Positions 32,864 through 42,943 of a stretch of 64,000 nucleotides of DNA are shown here, piece by piece (the first letter of the stretch is position 1; each line of letters starts with the position of its first letter). Position numbers and translations under genes: made by a program. Under the pieces are notes generated by a model. The model was not told the origin of the DNA and searched no databases. It was given only the letters and a program-made list of their open reading frames with translations. This DNA is from Artocarpus heterophyllus (taxonomy: Eukaryota; Streptophyta; Magnoliopsida; Rosales; Moraceae), in the NCBI GenBank assembly GCA_025403435.1, contig CM046348.1, forward strand, positions 25,169,899 through 25,233,898, given 5' to 3'.

Positions 32864-34876
32864 TGTTAGAAAAATAGTATGCAGCATAATTTTTAAAATT
32901 TTTATATTAGAGTATTTTTCAAAACACAAGTATGACATGCTATATGCATAAATTAACCAAATATTACTAACCTTGTATATGTCGAAAAGCTTCCTCAATC
33001 AGTGAAGAGATGTAACGTTATAGAAAGGCCTCAACCAACTGGCCTTCTTTGCTATTCTCTATCCACAACTAGAGTGAGTGTGGGCTCATACGTATAGCTC
33101 TTCCACCAGGTGACTATCCATCCAACCAGTAGAGAAATACCTAAAGCTATAATTCATGATTTGTGAATAATAGCCTTCTGGGGAGTTTCAAAGTCTTGCT
33201 AACAGAGTCTCACTCTAGATTTCTTAACTGATCAGAATAATAAAGAGATTCACTCCCCTTTATATAGAGGTTGGGCCTAGGAGTCAATCCTTATCAGATA
33301 AGGCCTTAAAAATTTGAATCAGAATCAAATCATGATCATTATCTAATGAAATTCACATCAAAACATGTGATCTTTTTATCACTCGGTCGACAGACCGAAC
33401 TAGCAGACCAACCTGCCTAATCTTCTTAATCGGCAGGCCGAACTTAGAGAGCGATCTGCCGAACCTCCGATAAAAGATCCTACGAAACTTTATTTTCCAC
33501 CTACGATTCTTGGGATAGAGCCTCAGTTTTAATTTAAATAACCCAATACATAAGTTATTTGATTAAAATAGTCATATCTAGATAATCTTTAGGAAAATAA
33601 ATATTCCTAATAATTAATCAAGTTTATCTTGAAATAATTCAAAATTAATCTAACTGATAATCTAACATGAATTATCTGATCCAAATAATTCAACAAGTTT
33701 ATCTTAAATTAATTTTATCATAAATTAATTCAATCGATAAACATACATGAATTATATGATTTTACCGAATTTCACAACATAAGTCACCAATTATTGAAAA
33801 AGCACGCTGTATAGTTATAGGATTTTTGTGAGCTAGCAAAGGGGACCAAATGAACCTATATAGTTCAAGCTCCCGATAATTATGAAACCCAATATCCTAG
33901 ATATACATTTCATAATTATCAACTCCAATGCTACTCCACTAAAAGCTTGAAGCTGCACTCTCGAACTATATAGAATTACGAAGCCCATATAGCTAAGTTT
34001 CCATGACATATCATAGTGTATCGTATCCCTATAGGATTATTCATAATCAGCTTAAGGACAAGTTCTATCTTACCTTCCCGATTATTTATATCTTACGTTC
34101 TATTATCTCACCATCGAAAAACTTACCATCCAAAGATAGTATACTATTTGGTTACACCTATGTATCCAAATAGTTGAGCACTTCAGTTTTCCAATTAGAG
34201 GATAACGCATATAAGAAGATATCACTACTCCTAAAAATGAGCTATGGATTCTATATCTCTGAATAACAGGCCTACGCTATCAAGAATCATGCCTCTAACG
34301 TACTGGCATACATACCATAATTAAAATGTGGATGTCACCCTTTGGTACATCAAAAGACATGAGTCTAGACAACGAGCCCATTAGCCATCTTAGGATTAAG
34401 ATACAATACAAATGATTGTCTAAAGTGAATCGATTTGTCAAGATAGAATTATTAATCCAAATCAATTCACTTTATGTCCTGATCCAACACATCGTCACCT
34501 ATGACAATGCGCTAATGTTTCTATTCATGGAGTCCACCTTCGATGGTCAAGACAAACCATCTCCCAATAGGAATATAGACAACATAACAATTTTTGCATG
34601 AATAAAGCGCCCACCTTTATTCCCTCGATTGTGGATCTTATTATTTAGATTATCAACTTAAGAATCGTGTCTTCTGCGTAATCTATCCATCATATGCCTA
34701 ATTCTTAAATGTTTAGACCAACAGTCTCAGACTTTTGTTTGCTTAACATACATTCAATGAATATGAACGTAAAGAGGACAATATTCGGTATATAAATAAT
34801 AAATAAATTCTTTATTGATAAAAATGTCTCCGAAAACATATTACATTTTTACTCCTTAGGGCATACACGTCTAACA
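32864..34876 (-). repeat. 5' LTR of the nested copia
   Basis: On the minus strand it begins TGTTAGACGTGTATGCCC (34876) and ends ...TTTTTCTAACA (32864). The other copy is 13219-15242. The outer flank carries CATGG at 34877-34881. Confidence 0.95.
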
Positions 34877-35930
34877 CATGGACCCAAACTTTAAAGAATA
34901 CACACGTAAGTGCCTCAAATGCCAACAGTTTTCCCGACAATCGGACACCACACTGAGCTACTCAACCTTGTTGTATCTACCTAGCTGTTCCCTAAATAAG
35001 TCATTGATTTGATCGAACCTCTGCCCCATCCCAGTCACAATTCAAATACAGTATAGTGGCTATCGATTACCTCACTAAGTGCATAGAGGTTGAACCTTGT
35101 ATCAATAAGACTAAAGCTAGGTTCACTAACTTTATTTGGAAGAACATCATCTGTCAGTATGCATCCTGCACACCATAGTCATGGACAATGCCAAACAGTT
35201 TGAAGCAGTTAGTCTCCTTAGAATGTGCAAGCAGTTCAGTTCAAGAAAGATTGCTCCTCACTGGGCTATGCTCAGAGCAATGGGCAAGTCGACTCTATCA
35301 ACAAAACCATCAAGGACAACCTGAAGAAGAAGCTAGAAGGACTAATGGGCACATGGATCAACGAGCTCCTAAAGGTGCATTGGGCATATCACACTACGGT
35401 TCAAATTGCCACGAGAGACACCCCATTCTCCTTAGTTTAACGAGCAGAAGCCTGTAATTCCAACAGAGGTCGGCTTGCCTAGCTTTAGAATTAAACACTA
35501 CAATGAGCAATGGAATATCGAGCTCATGATGTCTAAGCTAGATCTATTAAAAGAGAAGAGGGATGCTGCTCTCATCCGAAGTATTGCTTGGAATTAGGCT
35601 ATTGTTCGATACTATAACAAGTTGGTTTAGCCGAGAAGTTTCAAAGATGGTAACCTAGTTTTAAAGAAAGTGACTGTTCAATAGCTCAGGCTTAGTTCCT
35701 TTGGGCCCAAATGGGACGGCCCATTCAAGTTGGTTAGTATCGTTCAACCAGACACATATAAGATTTTTGACATGGAAGGGAATGTACGCCAAGCACTTAA
35801 AGAGGTTCTATTGCTGAAAAGAGCCAAAACACCTTTTCGATCTCTAGCTGTAGCATTCTTTTTTATAACCAAAGACTTGCCGAATAGAGTAAAGAAATGT
35901 ACAAAAAAAATACATTAATGAAAATACAAA
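34877..35930 (+). pseudogene. Tat-type integrase, C-terminal half
   Basis: It continues the sentence cut at 13218: PNFKEYTRKCLKCQQFSRQS supplies the C-x2-C of the zinc domain. VMDNAKQFE (about 35185) is the second catalytic block. SNGQVDSINKTIKDNLKKKL (about 35280-35340) carries the region of the catalytic Glu. WAYHTTVQIATRDTPFSL follows. Stops and at least two frame changes (about 34960-35100 and near 35225) break it. Confidence 0.82.
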
Positions 35931-36549
35931 TTCAAAGAATTCCTTTAAGAAATTCAAATCTTGAAAAACGCCACAACTCCTGAAAAGGAGGGCCATTTAA
36001 CTACCAAACTAGGGGCCAGTCAGCACACACTTGACCACAAGTGGACTTGAAACACTAGCCCACTAGTCCAAATGTACCACAGACTACCCGACCAACAGTC
36101 GTACCAAACTAGTGATGACCACAGGGAATAAACCTCCCAGCCATAAATAGACTTGTAAATGTCCTAATGGACTCGATAAGTCTTGGGGTGCACTAGGGCA
36201 CTATACAGCGACCAACATAGCCCGCCTAAACTCGAACAAGCTAGACAAGCTATCCTAAAAAGAAGAGCCTACGCTGGACAAGCAAGATCATGTTTGGTCG
36301 AGACAAGCTTGACCCGAAAACACAAAGTATAATAATAAAAATAAAATGCAAAGTCATGAACCTAAGAAGTTTTAAACTTGGGAAAAAATTAAAACATACC
36401 CAAGAAGCATTGAACTGCGAAAATTAAAAATTTCATTAAAAGTTTTAGGGGGAGGTATAAGTAACTGGGCACCTCCCGAACCTGAGCACAAAAAAAAACA
36501 ACAACAGAAAAAGAATATAAAAGGGGAAAGATTTGGAGCTTCATCAAGG
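35931..36549. other. Spacer between Tat integrase and the antisense ORF
   Basis: It contains repeated short phrases about CGACCA and CTAGCC and a poly-A patch near 36490. No coding frame was recognised on either strand. Confidence 0.4.
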
Positions 36550-39019
36550 CTAGGCATCATCGTCGGCATCATCGGCATCTAGATCGACAACCGTGTGTTG
36601 TTTAGCTGGTGCTGGGGTCTCCTCATTCCTCACTTTGTCATCGCCACCCTAGGGTCCACGATTAAAGACTAATCCATGGCGACGGGCTCGGGATACTTCT
36701 CTAGCAAATGCTCATACAAGTTCTTCATCCTGAGGTAATATTGGTGAACAAACTTGTCGAAATCCTTGAACTCCTTCACCTTCTGGCTCAGCCTCCCAGG
36801 CAGCTCTTTCCTCAAGAATCAGTTTTGCTCCTTTTGTGCTACATTGACCTTCCAAAAGAGGGTGGCTCCAGCTTACTCCACCTCTTCACAAGCCTGCTCT
36901 GCCTCCTGCCAGGCCTGCTAGGCCTCCTCTTGTGTTTGAGTAACATTAGCCTCCAGCCCTATCTTTACCCGAGCAAATTCGGCCGCCTTTTCGTTGAACA
37001 TTTTCTACACTTAATCCTTCTCCTCAGCAGCCTTTTCAGCTTTTTCCTGCTCGATGTTCATCTGACACTCAGCCCTAAGGTCAGCGAGCTTCAAAGATAC
37101 ACTAACTTGCAAGAAGACGGAGTTAGCAGATGAAAATAAAAATGCAAGTATAGACAAGCTTAGAATTTTAGACCAAACCTAACTGCATGATATGTTGGAA
37201 GGCCATGTGATAGTAGTCCTAGTAGGATTGGTTCCTGGTCAAAAGGAAGAAGTCTTTGTTAGGCACGGCCTCCCCAAGAAACTCACCAAAAAAGGGTGCA
37301 TTAGGTGGCACCTTTTAAGTTGAACGATAGGTGGAGGTGGAACAACTATAGGAGGTGGAGTACTGACACCTCGGCTTGTTGAGTCCCTTTGTCTTGTCAA
37401 TGGCGGAGGTAGGATGCTTGGGGGGTTGGCTATAGGGGGCTGCTCGGCCTTTTCGGTCCTCTTTCTCTTTGACCTTATAACCTCTTTCCCTTTTGTCTGA
37501 CGATGAATGTCCTCTATCTACATCCCTGAATGACATATCTGTGAAACAAGGAAAAATGCAAGTGAAGCTAAGCTTGAAAAACTAAAAAAAAAAACTTGGC
37601 CTTAAACCTCCGATCTTGAGTTGGCCTAGCAGGTTGAGAAGCCTTATCATGTCCTCGAGCTCCTCATCAGCTATAGGCAGCCCCAAACTGAGGGAACCAC
37701 CAGAAGAGTCCTTAGAATTGGATAATGATGGTTACCGCGCTGGCCACCTAGCTTGGAAGGTGCTTGTCCTTGGGACATCGATAGTGCATTACCTCGTAAC
37801 TGTCACTTGTTTGGTCGGATGAGCAAGAGGAATGTCATTTTGATAAGGGACTATCAATCTGGACCCCCTAAACTAGCCATAGTATCCCAAGTTGGTTTTT
37901 TGTAGCAAAAAAGCCTGTTGCCAGGTACCTTCAGGCTTGGCATGTAACTCCAAAATAGCTGCAAGAAGCCTGCTCAAGGCCCATGGCCTCTTCGACCGCA
38001 TGTGCCCCTGCTTGGTATGACTTAATCAGCTAGCACAACTTCACTGACCCAAGCCATCCAGTTTTCCCAACATAAAACCATTCAAATTTCCATAATGTGC
38101 CCGAGTTGAGGTTACCAAGGATGAAGTCCTTTTTGAACTCAGTGAATGAATACCACCTGGTCTACCAGAGAAGCCTTTTCATCTTAAATGCCAGCTTGAA
38201 GTCCTTCCACGACATCTTATCATAAAGAAGTACCTCCACAGGATGTACATGTCGATCAATGATCAATAATAGTTTGGATTAAGTTAAGCAAGGCACATGT
38301 TTAGGTCATTTAGTGCCCTACGGAGGAAAGGATGAAAAGGAAGGCTAAGTCTAGCTTAGATGAACTCTACATACACAGTGATGTACCCCTCTAGCGGGTC
38401 TATGGACAAGGCCCCCTCCCTAGGCAGCACAAGAATGACATCATCAGGTATCTGATATTCCCAATGAGAGTTTCAAGGCAGCCCGATGTCATTTTTGAAG
38501 TATATCTAGCCGTTAAAGTTTGGCTGGGCTGATGTATCCTATAGGTGACTATTCCTTAGCCTCTAATGGCCATGGTGGGACGCTCTTCCTCTTTTCCCTT
38601 GCCTTCAGCCTCATCACCTTGGGTAGGTCTCTCCTCATCAATTGCCGTGTTGATGACCACTTCTCCCATTAGAGCTGCTGTCTCGAGGCCCCTACCTGAT
38701 GTGCTTAGTACAATGGCGGTTACCGCCAGACAGGAACGTTCCTAGGCTATAACATGAGAAGTACCTACGCAGCCACCCCAATGTAAGGATCTTATCCCCT
38801 ACACGGCCTAATGGGTCGCCTCCCTTCAAGCATGTCAAGGAACTCTCTATTTGAGACTGTTCCCTCTCCTAAACTGAGGATTTTGGCCAACCAGACATTT
38901 GGCTCTAGCGACATCTCCATAATATCTACCTCCTCGGACCCTTCTTGGTTTGTGTTGGTATCCTCATCTGACTAAGAGTTGTTAACTAAATTATTCCAGG
39001 AATCACTCAAGTCACTCAT
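36550..39019 (-). pseudogene. Antisense extra ORF of the Tat-type element, decayed
   Basis: On the minus strand an ATG at 39019 opens MSDLSDSWNNLVNNS-stop. The frame then continues as SDEDTNTNQEGSEEVDIMEM and AKILSLGEGTVSNREFLDML. Further readable blocks are WKDFKLAFKMKRLLW and NSGTLWKFEWFYVGKTGWLG (about 38200-38060), and a Lys/Arg/Ser-rich piece at 37536-37315. Many stops interrupt. Tat-lineage elements are known to carry an ORF in antisense between integrase and 3' LTR, and the position and strand fit. Its function is unknown. The plus-strand readings at 36708-37133 are shadows. Confidence 0.6.
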
Positions 39020-39390
39020 AGTTGCGCTCGTGTTCGAAGATTACTTGCTCGGATAAAATGCTATTCCAGTAAAAGCTGTTCAGATAGAAAAAGTTTCTCA
39101 AGATCGCAATCTCCTACTTGGTAGGTAAAGTTAGAAGGTCAAAATCTCAAGCACAAAGTACCCTTAAAAGGCAAGAATCAACTTATATTTATGGCCAAAA
39201 CTCAGGCACAGAATTCAAAGTGGTGCAATGATTACGCTCATTAAGGAAATAGTCAATCACTTGTTGACACGTGTCCCACCGAGCTTGACCACCTGTCCTT
39301 GTAAATTCCACTACACCAAGGCAAGGCCCAAAGACAATCTTCAACTGACCACTCCCTCCCAACATAATACACCTCGCTGAGCACCGACTA

Positions 39391-39408
39391 GGTGCACTAG
39401 GGGACTAT
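39391..39408 (+). other. Polypurine end of the Tat-type element
   Basis: GGTGCACTAGGGGACTAT directly before TGTTGGGGGTG, a common plus-strand primer phrase of this group. Confidence 0.65.
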
Positions 39409-39731
39409 TGTTGGGGGTGTGTTCGGCATCTTTCCCGAGGACCACCTCTACGACAGCTCAACTGCCGTGCTTGGGAAGGTCATTAAGAAGAAAAATTTGT
39501 AACTCCATATGCTTGGTTCTTTCTCCCAAGGTGCCTCTTAGAGCCGTCATTGGTTGCAACACAAGACATCACCTCCTAAGGAAGAACATATGCTTGGGTC
39601 AGACTGTAAAAGCCTACACCTAGGCAATAACTCACCATAAAAGGTCAACATATAGCCTCATTCCAACCCTCAAATAGAGGACAAACCTCTAGCAGGGATC
39701 ATGAGACTTGTCACCCACCACCCATCACATC
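39409..39731 (+). repeat. 3' LTR of the Tat-type element, truncated
   Basis: It starts TGTTGGGGGTGTGTTCGGC and matches 8205 onward until about 8482 in the 5' copy, then stops at a junction with an Angela LTR fragment. About 320 bases of the 3' side are missing. Confidence 0.8.
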
Positions 39732-40763
39732 AAGACCAAATGGACCTATATAGTTCAAGCTCCCGATAATTATGAAACCCAATATTCTAGATATACATTT
39801 CATAATTATCAACTCCAACGTTACTCCACTAAAAGCTTTGAGCTGCACTCTCGAACTACATAGAATTACGAAACCCGTATAGCTAAGTCTCCATGACATA
39901 TCATAGTGTATCGTATCCATATATGATTATCCATAATCGGCTTAAGGACAAGTTCTGTCTTACCTTCCCGATTATTTTTATCTTACGTTCCATTATCTCA
40001 CCATCGAAAAACTTACCATCCAAAGACGGTATACCATTCGATTACACCTATGTATCCAAATGGTTGAGTGCTCCAGTTTTTCAATTACAGGATAACGCAT
40101 ATAAGAAGATATCACTACTCCTGAAGAGGAGCTATAAATTCCATATCTATGAATAATAGGTCTACACTACCAAGAGTCATGCCTCCAACGTACCGGCATG
40201 CATACCACTATTAAGATGTGGGTGTCACCCTTTGGTACATCAAAAGATACAAGTCAAGACAACAGGCCCACTATTCATCTTAGGATTAAGATACTATACA
40301 AATGATTGTCTAAAGTGAATTGATTTACCGAGACAGAATTATTAATCCAAATCAATTCACTTTATGTCCCGATCCAACACATTGTTACCTATGATAATGT
40401 GTCAATGTTCTATTTAAAGAGTCCACCTCCGATGGTCAAGACAAACTATCTCCCAATAGAGATATAGACAACATAACAATCTTTACATGAATAAAGCGCC
40501 CAATTTTATTCTCTCAATTGTAGATCTTATGATTTAGACCATCACCTTCAGAATCGTGTCTTCCGCATAATCTATCCATCATATGCCCAATTCTTAAAGT
40601 GTAGACCGACAGTCTCAGACTATTGTTTGCTTAACATACATTCAACAAATATGAATGTAAAAAGGACAAGATTTGATAATAAATAATAAATAAATTCTTT
40701 ATTAATAAAAATATCTTTAAAAACTTATTACATTTTTACTTCTTAAGATATACATGTCTAACA
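39732..40763 (-). repeat. Angela-family LTR fragment D (first ~1030 bases)
   Basis: On the minus strand it starts TGTTAGACATGTATATC (40763) and follows the reference LTR until the phrase TATATAGGTCCATTTGGTC (39732), where it is cut. It shows the opposite orientation to fragment C on the other side of the Tat element. Confidence 0.88.
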
Positions 40764-40977
40764 ACAGCTACATTTTAGGGAGGCACTCTAAACACATCAG
40801 ACTCTAGACGTTATTAGCTAAATATGGCAAGAGAATAATTATTGGGAATGGACTGATGCCCCTTTAGTGCTCCAGAGATAGCAAGTTCAACATTGGTCAA
40901 CCTAAAAAAAATCTAATCTCAGAGCTGGAAACCTTAAGAAGGGGCTTAGTCAACTTAAAAAGTCGATTTTTATCCTT

Positions 40978-41026
<49 letters not shown>

Positions 41027-41539
41027 CAAGACAAAAGCCATGCTTAGAAAGCCATGTGATGAGTTTGCTTTGAGAAAAAAGTCTGGCGATAGGTCCAATC
41101 CTGACACATAGCATATTTCCCATAGCAGCCATCAATGACTCCCTTTTTTTCTCATAAATACAACACATCAATTAGTCCAATTTTTCCATTAGCCAAACTC
41201 TTGCTATTTTTCTCCTTACTTTCTCTCTCTAAGTCTATGCACCTCGGACTTAGGATCCTCCCTTATGGTCTGTGCCTTTCGAACTGTACTACTCTGAGAG
41301 ATCATCAATAGGTTTATGCCCTTCGAACCATAACTAGTCAAAGAGTCCTTTATGAGATCTCCTTTGAGACATTTCCAGAAAATGCGGTAAGGTTTGGCCC
41401 TCTTGATATGTGGACTTTTAGAAACCATTCCCTTGGATCTCTAGGATAGCTTTCTAGCCTTTTCCTCTAAGAGACCATCAAACTGGATAATCCTTTAAGA
41501 CACCACTAATCATTTAAGTAGTCTTAAACTGTCTAAAGT
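40764..41539. other. Intergenic, with (TA)n microsatellite
   Basis: No gene seen. The (TA)n run is at 40982-41024. The right part (about 41200-41539) may still be weakly related to the reversed Athila-like LTR that follows. Confidence 0.5.
40982..41024. repeat. (TA)n microsatellite
   Basis: About 21 units of TA. Confidence 0.95.
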
Positions 41540-42943
41540 AGCTTTGTTTTGAAAAACATATGTAACTTTGACATTATAACAACTTAAAAAAAATTAAAAA
41601 ACTAAAAATATATAAGTTATTTTTCTAAAATTTCCCTCTCTCCTTGTCAAAAAGAAAATTTAGAAAAATATATTAAAAGTAAAAACACACATAATTCTAC
41701 TAAGCATAACTATTTTACAACATAACCTTAAAATGATATTTTACAAATAAAACATAGTACTAAAATCTTAAAACTAACCTGAAACTACTTAGGATAGTAA
41801 TTCTATACTAATGAGAGGAGGTTGTTCTCAGATAGGGAATGGGTGGGTATTTATAGGAAGGATTTGAGATTTTTATTTTTATTTATTTTATTTATTTATT
41901 ATTATTATTTTATTTTTTATTTTGTTAGATATGATAGCACAATTATTTGAAAAGATTTGATTTGAATTTTTTCATTTTTTTTCCTTTCAGTAGCCCACAT
42001 GAATGAATCAAAGCTTATTGATTTTTTTCTTTCTCTTCCCGCTTGAAACGACTGAGGAGAATGTTGATTTGGGCTTATAACCTGCTCTTTTGGCGATACT
42101 GAATGCACGCTTCTTAGCCTTTGGATCGCTGATCAAAGACTGGACGAATGGCTGGGATTGGCGAAGAATGGTAAGACCGCATGAGCTTTCTATGACCGTT
42201 GGATTTGTTATGGTACGTTGATTTTGCAGCTGTGGATGAGAGAGCACATGCAACCTGCTACACACAATCTGGAGGGTGGCTTGACAACTGTAGAGACATG
42301 TAGATGGCCTGGATTGATTTGTAGGTTGGATCCGACGAACCTCGTTGTGCCATGCGTCATTTTTTTGAATTTTAATTTCTTTTTTATTTCTTATGCATTT
42401 GATGTTCGTTTTTACCTCTTTTTGCACTATTTTGCTCAATTTTTCCTCTAGATTTTTAAATCTAAAATTAACAAACACACTAAAATTATTATTTTATGAA
42501 CATAATTTTTACAATAATTTAAAAATATTTATTTTACAATTAAACACACCATAAATAAATAAAAACTTCTAAAATTAAGAAACCTTAATAAATATATTAT
42601 CTAAGACTCAGAAATATTTTTAAAAATTACTAACAATGTAATAAAACATATTTACAAACTCAAAAATTATTTACAAATAATTTAAGACTCAAAATAAAAT
42701 TACATAATATTATTTTTATGGTTTTACTATTTATAAACTAATTAATTATAAAAACACACCAAAATGACTCTAAAAATTACTAAAAATATTATTAAACATA
42801 AAACCACACTCAAAACATATTTTTACACAAACACACTAAAATACTATTTAACATAAAATGTTATAATTAAGGGATTTATGAGAAATATTAATACAAAATA
42901 ATGATATTTAGCCTTAAAAAATATGCATTTTTAGCAATCTTCA
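41540..42943 (-). repeat. Old, diverged relative of the Athila-like LTR
   Basis: Read on the minus strand from 42943 it follows the LTR at 17181 step by step. It shares TGTTTAATAATATTTTTAG, the GAATCATTTTGGTG-type phrase, a GC-richer patch with CGTCGGAT, a CCTATAAATACC TATA (about 41848), GTAAAATAT and TATGTTGTAAAA. Divergence is high and the distal end is uncertain. A 156-codon open reading at 42478-42008 lies in the GC-richer patch and looks like chance. No matching internal region is next to it, so it is a solo or broken LTR. Confidence 0.75.

Larger units (their letters stand above)
13219..34876 (-). mobile_element. Full-length Angela/Tork-like Ty1/copia element nested in the Tat integrase
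   Basis: It has two ~2.0 kb LTRs (13219-15242 and 32864-34876), both starting TG and ending CA, and a perfect 5-bp duplication CATGG outside them. The primer site TGGTATCAAAGC (minus strand) lies two bases inside the 5' LTR. Read on the minus strand from right to left the order is leader, gag, protease, integrase, RT, RNase H, 3' LTR. The integrase is interrupted by the 11.9 kb Athila-like element. Without it the copia is about 9.7 kb. Stops throughout show it is inactive. The LTRs differ visibly along their length, more than those of the element nested inside. Confidence 0.95.
8205..39731 (+). mobile_element. Tat-type Ty3/gypsy element, decayed, split by a nested copia
   Basis: The order on the plus strand is partial 5' LTR (8205-8803), primer-binding-like site, gag with the Tat-style Cys/His box, protease, RT, a second-type RNase H, and integrase. 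The integrase is split at 13218/34877 by the copia insertion and resumes to about 35930. An opposite-strand ORF remnant (about 36550-39019), a polypurine end AGGGGACTAT and a partial 3' LTR (39409-39731) follow. RT before integrase makes it Ty3/gypsy. The extra RNase H and the antisense ORF are known features of Tat lineages. Without the nested DNA it is about 9.9 kb. Both ends are truncated, so no target duplication can be recovered. Confidence 0.85.

Noticed and set aside
36708..37133. 141-codon Leu-rich plus-strand open reading
   Set aside because: It is the reverse of the antisense ORF region and is Leu-rich because the other strand is Lys/Glu/Gln-rich. No motif.
42008..42478. 156-codon minus-strand open reading
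   Set aside because: It lies within the diverged LTR, shows no domain, and includes low-complexity Lys/Ser. It corresponds to the same GC-rich LTR patch as above.
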